This document shows, in pieces, positions 8,165-17,354 of a stretch of 64,000 nucleotides of DNA. The translations under genes and the position numbers were made by a program. The notes beneath the pieces are model-generated. The model did not search any database. It was not told the origin of the DNA and saw nothing but the letters and a program-made list of their open reading frames with translations. Position 1 is the stretch's first letter. Each line of letters opens with the position of its first letter. The DNA lies in contig CALKHN010000090.1 in assembly GCA_937991535.1 (NCBI GenBank), positions 1-64,000 of the forward strand, in the 5' to 3' direction. The stretch comes from an uncultured Sphingobacteriales bacterium. GTDB taxonomy: Bacteria > Bacteroidota > Bacteroidia > Chitinophagales > Chitinophagaceae.

Positions 8165-9271
8165 ATGGAAGGCGTAAAAGAAATCAGCACCAATACACTC
8201 AGAACCTGGTTAGAAACCGGCAAAGAAGTTTCTATCCTGGATATAAGACCGATCCAGGAAAGAACGGAATGGTTCATTCCCCGAAGCATTTACTTTAATG
8301 TTTACGATAAATTAAAAGCAAACAACCCCGATGCCCTGCTTGGTTTGCATCTTGATAAAACTGTTCCGGTTGTAACAATTTGTGCAGGAGGTAAAACAAG
8401 TTCAATTGCTGCCGCATTATTACAAGAACAGGGTTTTGAAGCCTACTCACTGCAAGGCGGCATGAAGGCCTGGAGTCTGTCCTGGAACACAGCAACACTT
8501 TCATTCCCTGAATTTGATATAATACAATTCAGGAGAACGGGAAAGGGTTGTCTTTCATACATGGTGGTATCAAACAGCGAAGCAATAATAGTAGATGCTT
8601 CTTTACCAATAGAATCTTACCAGAGCGCTCTTAAAAAGGGAAACCTGCAATTGAAGCATTTAATAGAAACTCATATTCATGCTGACCATCTTTCAAGGTC
8701 AAAACAATTATCTGAAAGCAATAAAGCAACATTACATCTTCCTGCACCTAACAAAGTCAACTTTGATTTTGTACCGGTAACCGGCTCAACAGTTTTTCAA
8801 ATCGGCAATATCAATATTAAAGCCATTCAAACTCCCGGTCATACAGTAGAAAGCACAAGCTATCTGATTGATGAAAAAGTATTGCTTACAGGCGATACAC
8901 TTTTTATAAACGGAGTTGGCAGACCGGATTTGAAAGCAAACAATGATGAAGCAATACAGAAATCAAAAATGCTTTATCAATCATTGCAAAAACTATTGGC
9001 ATTGGATGAAAACATAATTGTATTGCCTGCTCATACAAGTCAACCGGTAGAGTTTGACAATATTCCCATTCAAACTACAATCGGAAGCATAAAGCAAAAT
9101 GTTGCAATGTTGAAACTGAATGAGGAAGAATTTATAAATACTATTCTGCAACGTATTCCACCAACACCAGCAAATTACTTATCAATTGTAGAAAAGAATA
9201 TCAAAGGCGATTTCAGCGATATAAACCCGGTTGATTTAGAAGCAGGGGCAAATCGTTGTGCAATTTCATAA
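8165..9271 (+). CDS. Rhodanese-MBL fusion, persulfide dioxygenase-like (ETHE1 family)
   Basis: 368 residues with an N-terminal rhodanese domain (about 5-110; active-site loop CAGGKTSS with Cys73) fused to a metallo-beta-lactamase-fold domain (about 118-330). The MBL part carries THIHADH (His170, His172, Asp174), GHT (His226) and TGDTLF (Asp244), matching the iron-binding two-His/one-Asp set of ETHE1 persulfide dioxygenases; the motif GVGRPDL is also typical. The expected reaction is oxidation of glutathione or other low-molecular-weight persulfides to sulfite, with the rhodanese moving sulfane sulfur. Most known fusions have the MBL domain first, whereas here the rhodanese precedes it. The gene heads an operon with a secreted rhodanese-like protein and an MFS transporter. 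Confidence 0.9.
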   Translation: MEGVKEISTNTLRTWLETGKEVSILDIRPIQERTEWFIPRSIYFNVYDKLKANNPDALLGLHLDKTVPVVTICAGGKTSSIAAALLQEQGFEAYSLQGGMKAWSLSWNTATLSFPEFDIIQFRRTGKGCLSYMVVSNSEAIIVDASLPIESYQSALKKGNLQLKHLIETHIHADHLSRSKQLSESNKATLHLPAPNKVNFDFVPVTGSTVFQIGNINIKAIQTPGHTVESTSYLIDEKVLLTGDTLFINGVGRPDLKANNDEAIQKSKMLYQSLQKLLALDENIIVLPAHTSQPVEFDNIPIQTTIGSIKQNVAMLKLNEEEFINTILQRIPPTPANYLSIVEKNIKGDFSDINPVDLEAGANRCAIS

Positions 9272-9315
9272 ATATTATCAACAGAAATCAAATTCTTCAA
9301 AAAGAACATCTTAAA

Positions 9316-9756
9316 ATGAAAAAGCGAATCTATTTTTTTGTTGCATTGGCGGTAGTGTTACTATCAGTAACAGCATTCAATAAAAAGCAAACCGAACCCT
9401 GGACACCTGACCAGTTAATGCAACCTGAAAAGCTTGCAGTAATCATAAACGATTCAACCGCAGTAAAACCGATAATCATCAGCGTAGGTCCCGTTGATTT
9501 AATTAAAGGAGCAATCAAAACAGGCCCGGCTAAAGAAAAGGAGAACCTGAAAGACTTAAAGAAACTTTTGTCTAAGGAAGATAGAAAGAGAGAGATTGTT
9601 ATTTATTGCGGATGCTGTCCTTTTAAAGACTGTCCGAATATCCGACCAGCTTTCTCATTGTTAACTGAAATGAAATTTACCAATCGTAAATTATTGAATC
9701 TACCCCGTAACCTGAAAGTTGATTGGATTGATCACAACTATCCGATGAGCAATTGA
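9316..9756 (+). CDS. Exported rhodanese-like protein with four-cysteine motif
   Basis: 146 residues from the start MKKRIYFF, which sits at a clear signal peptide (FVALAVVLLSVTAF); the open frame could extend 20 residues upstream but that would mask the signal. The mature part has a rhodanese-like layout and ends its active-site strand with VIYCGCCPFKDCPN (Cys98, Cys100, Cys101, Cys106), where a single catalytic Cys is usual. The cluster could bind metal or hold a disulfide. Located 44 bp after the persulfide dioxygenase-like gene and 41 bp before the MFS gene, it probably handles sulfane sulfur in the periplasm. Confidence 0.8.
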   Translation: MKKRIYFFVALAVVLLSVTAFNKKQTEPWTPDQLMQPEKLAVIINDSTAVKPIIISVGPVDLIKGAIKTGPAKEKENLKDLKKLLSKEDRKREIVIYCGCCPFKDCPNIRPAFSLLTEMKFTNRKLLNLPRNLKVDWIDHNYPMSN

Positions 9757-9797
9757 ATGCTATGATTTTGTAGTTATTCGCTTGCAAAAAATATAAA

Positions 9798-11111
9798 ATG
9801 AAGTCTGTTCAATTAGGATTAAAAGAAAACTGGAAACAGTTTACACTATTGGTTATCGTCAATGGCTTTGTTGGTGGTATGGTTGGTTTGGAGAGAAGTA
9901 TATTACCACGTATAGCAGATGTTGAATTTCATATTGCAGTAAAAACTGCAATTCTTTCATTCATTATTGTATTTGGTATTGTAAAAGCAATTACCAATTA
10001 CTACACCGGTGCATTAGCAAACAGGTTCGGAAGAAAAAAATTATTAGTGGTAGGTTGGATAATTGGGGTTCCTATTCCATTTATTTTGATGTTTGCTCCG
10101 TCATGGAGTTGGATAATAGCAGCCAATGTACTGTTAGGAATCAATCAGGGTTTAACATGGTCGAGTACAGTAGTAATGAAAATTGATCTTGTTGGTGAAA
10201 AGCAAAGAGGTTTTGCAATGGGTTTAAATGAATTTGCAGGATACATTGCTGTCGCTATCGTTGCATTTTTAACCGGGTGGATAGCCAGTGAATACGGTAT
10301 AAGACCGTATCCCTTTTATTTGGGAATCGGTTTAGTTATTATGGGCTTAGTTGGAAGTATCTTTTATATAAAAGACACTAAGCACCATGTTGCCAAAGAA
10401 ACAGTCAGCAATACCGTTCCGGGATTAAAGAATATATTTTGGGATACAACATGGAAAGATAAAAACTTAGGCTCGGTAACACAGGCAGGTTTAATCAATA
10501 ACTTGAATGATGGAATGGCATGGGGAATTTTCCCAATCTTACTTGCAACTAAAGGTTTCACTATTGGCGAAATAGGCATTATTACAGCAATATACCCTGC
10601 TGTTTGGGGTATTGGTCAATTGTTTACTGGAAGAATGGCAGATAAGTTTTGCAAAAAAGATATGCTGTACATAGGAATGTTTTTACAAGGCATTGCTTTG
10701 ATTGTTTTTGTTTGGGCAAATACGATGTTACATTTTATTATTCTATCTTCTGTTTTAGGATGGGGTACAGCAATGGTGTATCCAACATTCCTAGCAACAG
10801 TAGCTGAAAATACAAATCCACAGGACAGAGCAAAAAGTATTGGCATCTTTCGTTTGTGGAGAGATTTAGGCTATGCAATTGGTGCAATACTAACAGGAAT
10901 AATTGCAGACTTGATAAGTATAAATGCTTCTATTATTTTCATTGGTCTGTTAACATTGGCATCTGCTTTTATAATTCGTTACCGGATGAAATGCAAATCA
11001 GATGGTACAGTTAAATTAACGGATTGGATATTGAATAAAAATACAACCCAACGAGCATGCCGACAAAAAGGCACTTTGCTGCAGTTAAGAAAAATTCTAT
11101 TCACCAACTAA
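9798..11111 (+). CDS. MFS transporter in persulfide operon
   Basis: A 437-residue major facilitator superfamily protein with about 12 hydrophobic segments. The loop between helices 2 and 3 reads GALANRFGRKK, the MFS signature, and its counterpart GRMADKFCKKD appears in the second half (about residue 278). The C-terminal tail after the last helix is basic and hydrophilic. Third gene of the operon begun by the rhodanese-MBL fusion. A role in exporting sulfite, thiosulfate or another sulfur compound is a guess from context; family members also export drugs or sugars. Confidence 0.88.
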   Translation: MKSVQLGLKENWKQFTLLVIVNGFVGGMVGLERSILPRIADVEFHIAVKTAILSFIIVFGIVKAITNYYTGALANRFGRKKLLVVGWIIGVPIPFILMFAPSWSWIIAANVLLGINQGLTWSSTVVMKIDLVGEKQRGFAMGLNEFAGYIAVAIVAFLTGWIASEYGIRPYPFYLGIGLVIMGLVGSIFYIKDTKHHVAKETVSNTVPGLKNIFWDTTWKDKNLGSVTQAGLINNLNDGMAWGIFPILLATKGFTIGEIGIITAIYPAVWGIGQLFTGRMADKFCKKDMLYIGMFLQGIALIVFVWANTMLHFIILSSVLGWGTAMVYPTFLATVAENTNPQDRAKSIGIFRLWRDLGYAIGAILTGIIADLISINASIIFIGLLTLASAFIIRYRMKCKSDGTVKLTDWILNKNTTQRACRQKGTLLQLRKILFTN

Positions 11112-11220
11112 ATTACTATTCGCAACTTTATAGCTTATATACATTAATCATTTTGGAAATATTATTTATAGCCAGCTACTGCTGCCATATTTTACAATTG
11201 TTGATCTTTAATATTTCACA

Positions 11221-12366
11221 TTAGAGTTTGCTTATTATATTAATCCATTTAAACAACATGTCCCTCATCGCAGTAATAGTTGCCCTATCGGGAGAATGAT
11301 ATTTTGTTTCCAGGCTTCCAAAAGATATTTCATCTCTCTGCAAGGTCGTCATCGTTTTGGCTACAACTCTAAGCATTGGCGCTACCGTTCGGTTGATTAT
11401 TATTTTGTCTACAACAAGCAAACGAACTAATACCGCCAGTTTAGCTACAGATAATGAAGTGTTTATTTTTTCATTGTTATCAACAGAAGTACTTGGTTCT
11501 TTTTCTGCTGGCATTCCATTTCCCAAAAATTTTATTTCCTCTTCAATCCATCCGTTCACCTGTTCTTTCAAAGAAGGCATTGATGAATTGTAAACAGTAT
11601 TTAATTTCTCTGGATATTGATTGATAATTTTTTGCTCAAATCGAAGTGTCAATATTTTTGCAGGTCGTGTTTCAGCTAACTCAACAAGACCGGCCAGTCG
11701 CTGGTATTCAAAATCAATAAATGAAAATTCATTGAAATTTAAAAGGTATAAAATTTTACGAACGTTTGCAGTTGAAATAGGTTCTTGTGAAATCAATTCA
11801 TCCAATAACACTTTATGGTATGATAACTCTGCGTATGATATTGGCTTTTCAATTTTGCAACAGAAAAATTGTTTAACCGTTTGAACAATTACATTTCCTA
11901 AGACTTTATCAACGGCAGCATCATCAAAAACAAACATTAGTTTTTCTAATCGATTACCAATTTCATCCCGGCTGATTGCAAGGTAGGGAGCAGGCAGCTT
12001 TTCATTTTTATCAAAATAGTTGCCGAAGAAATCTTCTATAAAATCCAGAGAAGCCTGCAGGTGCCGTCCAAGCTGATTGTAGAGATGCAAAATCTTTTCA
12101 GGAACCTTGTCATTCCTGCATGAATAGAGCCTGTCCAGCAGCCTGATAAGCATAGCCTGGTTAACCTTTATGAATTGTTGCTTGTCGCTAATATTGGAAC
12201 TATTAATAAGGTAGTTCACCAGCAGATTTCTTACATTTTCTGCTTCGGCGGCTGATTCATTAATGATAGCATTAATCTCAGCGTCAGAAAGCTTGTCAAG
12301 GTGCTCGTGGTACGGGCAAAGTTTCTCATGTATGAGAGTACTCCATTTTTTTAAGAATGTGATCAT
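11221..12366 (-). CDS. RteC-like hypothetical protein
   Basis: A 381-residue, mostly helical soluble protein without signal or membrane segments. Its C-terminal part (SVAKLAVLVRLLVVDKIIIN followed by ISFGSLETKYHSPD) resembles the C-terminal half of RteC, the regulator of excision and transfer genes in Bacteroides conjugative transposons, where a similar 'lateral helix, regulator of long-range targets' pattern is seen. It stands alone between the MFS gene and the hybrid kinase, on the minus strand. If the resemblance holds it may be a leftover of a mobile element. Family call is weak. Confidence 0.5.
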   Translation of the reverse strand: MITFLKKWSTLIHEKLCPYHEHLDKLSDAEINAIINESAAEAENVRNLLVNYLINSSNISDKQQFIKVNQAMLIRLLDRLYSCRNDKVPEKILHLYNQLGRHLQASLDFIEDFFGNYFDKNEKLPAPYLAISRDEIGNRLEKLMFVFDDAAVDKVLGNVIVQTVKQFFCCKIEKPISYAELSYHKVLLDELISQEPISTANVRKILYLLNFNEFSFIDFEYQRLAGLVELAETRPAKILTLRFEQKIINQYPEKLNTVYNSSMPSLKEQVNGWIEEEIKFLGNGMPAEKEPSTSVDNNEKINTSLSVAKLAVLVRLLVVDKIIINRTVAPMLRVVAKTMTTLQRDEISFGSLETKYHSPDRATITAMRDMLFKWINIISKL

Positions 12367-12544
12367 GTACGGTATGATTATCCGCTTAGCAACTAAGCAG
12401 GTACTCTACTGTACAAACTTTGAGCCTATGCCAGTTTTTCACCCTAAGTAAAGCATACTATTTTCATACGCTGATCACAGTATTTTTATCGTTTTTAATA
12501 GATTATTTGAACGTCACAGGTGAAGTCAGGCCACTGAATCGAAT

Positions 12545-14746
12545 TCAAGATGGACTTACCGCATATTCCAGTTTGTTACACAATTCAACTTTACTGCTTA
12601 CCTCCACCTTTTCAAAGATATTCTGAGCATGTTTAGTGACAGTTCTTTCAGCTATAAAAAGCGTGTCAGCAATGGCTTTGTATTTTAACCCCCGGCATAT
12701 TAGTTCCGCTATTTCCTTTTCTCTGGCTGACAAATTATAAAGCTGGCAATTCTCATCAAAACTGTGTAAGGCTGTAAGTGTAGAGCGGATATTATTAAGG
12801 TTAAGTGATGCAAAAGCTGTGTTTAAAATGGCCTTCTTTTGTTTCGAAGTCACAGCTAAAACAGATTCAATTTTTTGCAGCAGTTCCTGAATCCGGAAAG
12901 GTTTCTGAACATAATCTATTGCGCCTAAACGCAAGCCTTCATATTTGTCAGCGGAGGCAGATTTTGCAGTAAGGAATATAAACGGAATATGGGTATATGC
13001 CGGGTTGCTGAAAATGATTTTGGCGAAGGAATAACCATCCATCTTATCCATCATTACGTCTGAAATAATTAAGTCCGGGAGAATAGAGAGCGTTTTCATT
13101 TGTTTTAAAGCGTCATTGCCGTTCAAGGCAGCATACACGTTGTAATTTTCGTTCAATTTTTTGAAAAGATAATTGGACATACTGATATTGTCTTCAACGA
13201 CTAAAATTGTTTTCTGCTTTGCGTTGTGAGGTTTAGAGTCAATAGCCAACTGTGGAGTTGATCCAAAATACGATGGAGTACTAAGATGAGAAACAACTTC
13301 ATTCTCTGCAATGATATGTATCGGTAGAACTGCTGTTATTTCTGTTCCCTTTTCTATCATTCCTTTACTACGGATTGAAATTATCCCATTTAATTCTTCA
13401 ATTATTTTTTTTACAATTGGCAATCCTAATCCCATCCCCTGGCCATTAGCTTTTTTATTGGTGATTTGAAAATATGGCTCAAAGATTTTCTTTTGATATT
13501 CGGCAGGTATGCCCTGCCCGAAATCTCGAACGATAAATTTAAAATATTCATTTTCTCTTTTGAGTTCGATATTGATCATGGTATCATCATCAGAGAACTT
13601 TATGGCATTTTCTATTAAATTATTTACAATTCTGTTAATCGCAGAGGGATTGGCTTTAGCAAAAATATTTTCCTCGATTGTGCTTACCAGCTTAATCATT
13701 CTTTTGTTTGCATAAGGTTTAAACAACGGTAAACTTTCTTTTACAATGCTGCTGAAGTCCGAAACCAGGTTATGATTGTAAACTATAATTCCTTTACTAA
13801 ATTTTTCAACATCAAAAAAGTTAACGATGTCAGAAGTCAGCTTATCAATGCTTTTCTTTACAACATCTAATTCTTCTGAACTTTCATTTTTATGAAGGTA
13901 TTCATCAAGGTAGTTTGTAATTAAAGTGAGCGGCGTTTTCGTTTCATGAGCTAAGTTGACAAACGTGTTAGTCTGTTGCTCATTTATTTTTTCCAGTTCC
14001 TTTGTTCTTTTTGAAACCTCATTTCTTAAGGTTGAATTCCAGTTTAGCAACTGTTTTTCTGTGCTTACCAGTCTTTGGTGTTCCTTTCGTAAACCTTCGA
14101 TATGACGCTTAATTTGCAGCGCAAATAATAGTAAGAAGCCAAGGTTAGTTATAGAAGCTTCGATTCCCTGACCAAGATTAAGGAAATCAATGACCGGCAG
14201 ACCAACCCATGGCGTAAGACTTAAAAACAAAACAGTTATTTCTTCTTTTGAATCCTTGCTGCTAAAGTTTGCCTTATACTTAAAACGCATAGCTTTTGCA
14301 AGGCTAAATATCACCCACAATGCATAGACAGTCGGCACTATCAATAAATCTTTTGCAAAAAGAAGATTGCCAGTGAATGCAAATACGATCACAAAGATGA
14401 TATAAGGACTGATCAGGAAGAAAAACACCCCTTTGTAAGCATGAAATTTCATCTTTTCCAGTCCAAAGGCTTTGTACACGTAATAGGGAAAATAACATGG
14501 CGTAATAAAACCGGTAGCATACGCTATTGTCATTTGAATAAAATATGAACCCGGCAAGTTAGCATCTGGCAGTAATCCTCCTGTAATGTTGTACACTACC
14601 AGCAGAAAGATCAAAATGATATTTAGATAAGCTGTTTTATCATCAGGACGGGCCAAGCGGTAGATAAGTAAATAGCAAAGAATTACCGCCTCTATACATA
14701 CAAAAAGGAATGTGATAATGTGCATCTGGGTACCAGGCAGTAACAT
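12545..14746 (-). CDS. Hybrid sensor histidine kinase / response regulator with LuxR-type HTH
   Basis: 733 residues combining a complete one-polypeptide signalling chain. Residues 1-215 hold seven or so membrane segments. A coiled linker leads to HisKA with phospho-acceptor His267 in NLAHETKTPLTL, then HATPase_c (N-box NRIVNNLIENAIKF; G-boxes RDFGQGIP and GQGMGLGLPIV). A receiver domain follows with acceptor Asp563 in IISDVMM and a conserved Lys in YVQKPF. A LuxR/GerE helix-turn-helix closes the protein (about 668-725, LSAREKEIAELICRGLKYKA). A membrane kinase carrying its own DNA-binding domain would have to act on DNA at the membrane or after proteolysis. The signal is unknown. A GNAT gene lies 11 bp upstream and is probably co-transcribed. 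Confidence 0.93.
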   Translation of the reverse strand: MLLPGTQMHIITFLFVCIEAVILCYLLIYRLARPDDKTAYLNIILIFLLVVYNITGGLLPDANLPGSYFIQMTIAYATGFITPCYFPYYVYKAFGLEKMKFHAYKGVFFFLISPYIIFVIVFAFTGNLLFAKDLLIVPTVYALWVIFSLAKAMRFKYKANFSSKDSKEEITVLFLSLTPWVGLPVIDFLNLGQGIEASITNLGFLLLFALQIKRHIEGLRKEHQRLVSTEKQLLNWNSTLRNEVSKRTKELEKINEQQTNTFVNLAHETKTPLTLITNYLDEYLHKNESSEELDVVKKSIDKLTSDIVNFFDVEKFSKGIIVYNHNLVSDFSSIVKESLPLFKPYANKRMIKLVSTIEENIFAKANPSAINRIVNNLIENAIKFSDDDTMINIELKRENEYFKFIVRDFGQGIPAEYQKKIFEPYFQITNKKANGQGMGLGLPIVKKIIEELNGIISIRSKGMIEKGTEITAVLPIHIIAENEVVSHLSTPSYFGSTPQLAIDSKPHNAKQKTILVVEDNISMSNYLFKKLNENYNVYAALNGNDALKQMKTLSILPDLIISDVMMDKMDGYSFAKIIFSNPAYTHIPFIFLTAKSASADKYEGLRLGAIDYVQKPFRIQELLQKIESVLAVTSKQKKAILNTAFASLNLNNIRSTLTALHSFDENCQLYNLSAREKEIAELICRGLKYKAIADTLFIAERTVTKHAQNIFEKVEVSSKVELCNKLEYAVSPS

Positions 14747-14757
14747 TGTTGTAGCAT

Positions 14758-15330
14758 TTACTCAGTCTTTTTTAAACAAAACAACTTATAGCCAAAATCA
14801 AATTCATAATAAATATTAAAACCAAAGGATTGATACCAGGGAATATTTTGTAAGGTTGAAGTTTCGAGGCAAATAGTACGATTATTTCTTTTGCCTTCAT
14901 TGATTACTTCTTTTAGCAAATTGCTTCCTATGCCCTGATGCTGTTTTTCAGGATCAACTCCAATGAACCACAAATAATAAAGCAGGCCTTCAGGATGCAC
15001 AGCTTTTATTTTTGCCTCCCTGCTCATGGCTTTTTTTAAATTGGAAATACCCAAACAAGTGATTGCAAATCTTGCATCCAGCAGAATAGATTTTAAAGTG
15101 GTCTTCTTTTTATCCGGCATTACAATAAGCGCACAGCCCGACTTATCATTTGTAATAAAAACATCGCCAAACATCTTGCATACCTCATGAGAATATTCCA
15201 TCAGGCGCTTAATTCCTACCTCTCTCTTAGCATCTTGTTTAATAATATAGTTTACGCTTTTATTATCCCCGAAGGACTTCACAAGTAGGTTGATGATTAT
15301 ATCCTTGTCGGTATTTTGGGCTTTTGTCAT
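14758..15330 (-). CDS. GNAT family N-acetyltransferase
   Basis: 190 residues with a GNAT fold: the acetyl-CoA-binding stretch LWFIGVDPEKQHQGIGSNLL (about 117-136, including the Q-x-x-G-I-G pyrophosphate loop) and the following segment TICLETSTLQNIPWYQSFGF that closes the fold. Substrate unknown. The gene is 11 bp from the hybrid kinase on the same strand and likely forms the first gene of a two-gene unit. Neighbouring context gives no substrate hint. Confidence 0.9.
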   Translation of the reverse strand: MTKAQNTDKDIIINLLVKSFGDNKSVNYIIKQDAKREVGIKRLMEYSHEVCKMFGDVFITNDKSGCALIVMPDKKKTTLKSILLDARFAITCLGISNLKKAMSREAKIKAVHPEGLLYYLWFIGVDPEKQHQGIGSNLLKEVINEGKRNNRTICLETSTLQNIPWYQSFGFNIYYEFDFGYKLFCLKKTE

Positions 15331-15509
15331 AGTCGATAATCAATTGGGAAATTACGATTTTGTACTCCAAAGTTTATACCCTTTAGTATGGTATAGTTTT
15401 GAGGATCATGGCGAAAGTTTTGCGAAAAGGATTATTTTCGATTAGGCACCTCATTTTCTGTCTGTGGGAGTTAAAAGTTTGACAAAAGATACTTGTTGCT
15501 TAATTTATT

Positions 15510-15743
15510 TCAATTGCCAAATATCTGTAAAGTAGCAAGCCTTGTGTCGTTTTCTTCATCCGCTTGCAGGCGAAGTGTCATGCTTTGACCAAAACAATTA
15601 ACCTTCTTTTTTTGGGGGTCTATAATACATAAGCCAGCGGTAACCGGATTAAGATGTTTGAAAGTAAAATGCTCAACCAATTTGGAGAAAATGATAATTT
15701 CGTTACCAGGTAAACGCACATATTTTTGAATCTGATCTTTCAA
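15510..15743 (-). CDS. Small conserved-looking protein of unknown function
   Basis: 77 residues, no signal peptide, no membrane segment, no cysteine pattern. It reads as a compact alpha/beta protein (RLPGNEIIIFSKLVEHFTF, then AGLCIIDPQKKKVNCFGQSM). The composition is protein-like and the opposite strand offers only a poor alternative, so I think it is a genuine gene. I do not recognise a family. It stands alone between the GNAT and XRE genes; a role cannot be inferred. Confidence 0.5.
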   Translation of the reverse strand: MKDQIQKYVRLPGNEIIIFSKLVEHFTFKHLNPVTAGLCIIDPQKKKVNCFGQSMTLRLQADEENDTRLATLQIFGN

Positions 15744-16059
15744 ATGTTTTCATTTAGAATAGATAGAAAATTAAAATTATTTTCACCTTCTTTACCTCAC
15801 CAAATTCATTGTGGAGAAAATATAAAAGCTTCGCTATTTGATTTAGAGTTTACAAGTATATTGAAAAGTTATGAAGATTTCTTTTTGCTGACCCTAGCAT
15901 TAGATTGGAGTTTCTTTTTTATAATATCAATTATCAACTAAATATCAATTTCTAATAGTTAACCTTGTGTTTTTGGGCCTTTCAAGATATCGGTTGTGAT
16001 TAATTTTATCAATAAAAAAATCATGGACGGTTAGGGTTTGCATTTTCTCTAAATGCAAA
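15744..16059. other. Intergenic region, nothing recognised
   Basis: About 316 bp of very AT-rich DNA between the 77-residue gene and the XRE gene. Short frames exist on both strands but they are low-complexity and hydrophobic and lack start context. No hairpin terminator or strong promoter box was seen. Confidence 0.5.
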
Positions 16060-16371
16060 TTATACTTTCTTTTTCTTGATTTGCTGTATTTGTTTTTGTA
16101 TAGAATAATCAGATACTTGTTCATAATAAGTACACAATTCCGATATAGTAAGGCCAAAGCCATCCGCCAGAGAAAGCACGGTAGTCCACTGAGGATCTTT
16201 TTTTCCAGACGAAATCTTTTGAATAATTGCATATTCAATTCCAGAAGAAGCGGCAAGCTTTCTTAAGCTAGTGACTAGCTTAGCATCTTTTTTTGACTTA
16301 TTCTCTTCAAGAATTCTTTGAATTGTAAGTCCCAATTTATGTCTGCTTATTAGCTTTTCTTTTACTTCCAT
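16060..16371 (-). CDS. XRE-family helix-turn-helix regulator
   Basis: 103 residues. The central part (LRKLAASSGIEYAIIQKISS, then KKDPQWTTVLSLADGFGLTI) is a Cro/C1-type helix-turn-helix with the usual 'recognition helix plus Lx-LA-x-GF/L' pattern. A basic C-terminal tail follows. No partner toxin gene lies next to it. A perfect 10-bp palindrome lies 45 bp upstream of the start and may be its operator. Confidence 0.85.
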   Translation of the reverse strand: MEVKEKLISRHKLGLTIQRILEENKSKKDAKLVTSLRKLAASSGIEYAIIQKISSGKKDPQWTTVLSLADGFGLTISELCTYYEQVSDYSIQKQIQQIKKKKV

Positions 16372-16415
16372 TTTTCTGGTGCAAAGTCCAAGCTATCAGG
16401 ATTCTTTTTGACGTT

Positions 16416-16425
16416 CGTTCGAACG
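16416..16425. promoter_or_regulatory. Palindrome upstream of XRE gene, possible operator
   Basis: CGTTCGAACG is a perfect palindrome within GACGTTCGTTCGAACGCC, 45 bp before the XRE start on the minus strand. Position fits an autoregulatory operator of a Cro/C1-type protein. No experimental support; a 10-bp palindrome can occur by chance. Confidence 0.35.
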
Positions 16426-16506
16426 CCTATTCAAAAAATACATTACCTTTAATTTGCGAATCTTCATATTGAAACAAAATTATTTGAAGCTTTCGCTTTG
16501 AGTCTT

Positions 16507-16612
16507 GTACTGAAACGTCGATAATTTCATGACTACGAGGCAATAAGTGAAGAGCTCACGTTTAGGCGTGGGCTCCCTTATTCGTAGTCAGGGCAATCGA
16601 CGGCCTCAGTAC
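16507..16612. repeat. 106-nt nested inverted repeat (long multi-stem hairpin)
   Basis: Nested arms pair progressively. GTACTGA (16507-16513) pairs with TCAGTAC (16606-16612). CGTCGAT (16516-16522) pairs with ATCGACG (16596-16602). GACTACG (16531-16537) pairs with CGTAGTC (16583-16589), AATAAG (16542-16547) with CTTATT, and GAGCTCACG (16552-16560) with CGTGGGCTC (16567-16575). The whole can fold as one interrupted rod. It lies between the XRE gene and the ECF sigma gene. It may be a palindromic mobile sequence, a structured RNA, or a bidirectional terminator. Confidence 0.7.
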
Positions 16613-16707
16613 AGTAAGTGGAGTTCCACGTCTTTTTCATTTTTTAGGGAATGTAGGCGTAACCCCATTTTCAAAGACTCCGCATTTAGAACAAGAAATA
16701 AACTTCT

Positions 16708-17298
16708 ATGCGGCAGGAGCAAAACGATAATGGGAACAATTATGCTTTATTATTTCAGGATGGAAATGAGAAGGCATTGGCATTCTTTTATTATGAGTTT
16801 TATCCATCCCTCGCCCACTATTCCTTTCAACTAATACAAAGCCGTCCTTTAGCAGAGGAAATAGCCTCTGAAGCATTTGTAAAAACATGGAGGATGCATT
16901 ACAAACTAAACAGCTATGCTGGTATAAAAGCTTACCTGTATAAAATTGTACACCGTGATAGCATTGAAGCTATTTCAAATGAACAGAAAAGAATAAAAAT
17001 CTACAGGAACCTGCAACCTCAAATTGATAGTGATTCTCCTTTTGATAATATGGTACGCAGTGAAGTGTACCGGATCATTCATACCGCACTTAAAGACCTG
17101 TCTCCCGCCAGCCGAAAGGTTATGATTATGCACTATTTTGAAGGCATGACTACCGGGCAAATAGCTACTGAACTTAGTCTCCATCCCAGCACCATCAAAA
17201 CCCAAAAAATGCAGGGGCTTAAAGCCCTGAAAAAAGTTTTTATCAGGCCAATGCTATGGCTTTTTTATTTTTGCATTAAAATTTTCCTGGGCTTTTAA
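16708..17298 (+). CDS. ECF-type RNA polymerase sigma factor
   Basis: 196 residues. Region 2 is recognisable in FQDGNEKALAFFYYEFYPSL and RPLAEEIASEAFVKTW; region 4 in LSPASRKVMIMHYFEGMTTG followed by IATELSLHPSTIKTQKMQGL, a typical sigma-70 helix-turn-helix. A hydrophobic C-terminal tail (MLWLFYFCIKIFLGF) is common in Bacteroidota SusC-linked ECF factors. It precedes FecR, SusC and SusD genes, so it should be the transcription factor released by the FecR-type anti-sigma when the TonB-dependent receptor binds substrate. Confidence 0.93.
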   Translation: MRQEQNDNGNNYALLFQDGNEKALAFFYYEFYPSLAHYSFQLIQSRPLAEEIASEAFVKTWRMHYKLNSYAGIKAYLYKIVHRDSIEAISNEQKRIKIYRNLQPQIDSDSPFDNMVRSEVYRIIHTALKDLSPASRKVMIMHYFEGMTTGQIATELSLHPSTIKTQKMQGLKALKKVFIRPMLWLFYFCIKIFLGF

Positions 17299-17354
17299 TA
17301 GTCCTTTTTCCCTTTTCTGCCCTTCTTATTATCAGCATGGCTTAACTTAATAGT

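Noticed and set aside
15726..15941. 71-codon plus-strand frame
   Set aside because: Very hydrophobic AT-driven frame overlapping the 5' end of the opposite-strand 77-residue gene.
16547..16834. 95-codon frame overlapping the ECF sigma gene
   Set aside because: Overlaps the hairpin and the start of a clearly better gene in another frame.
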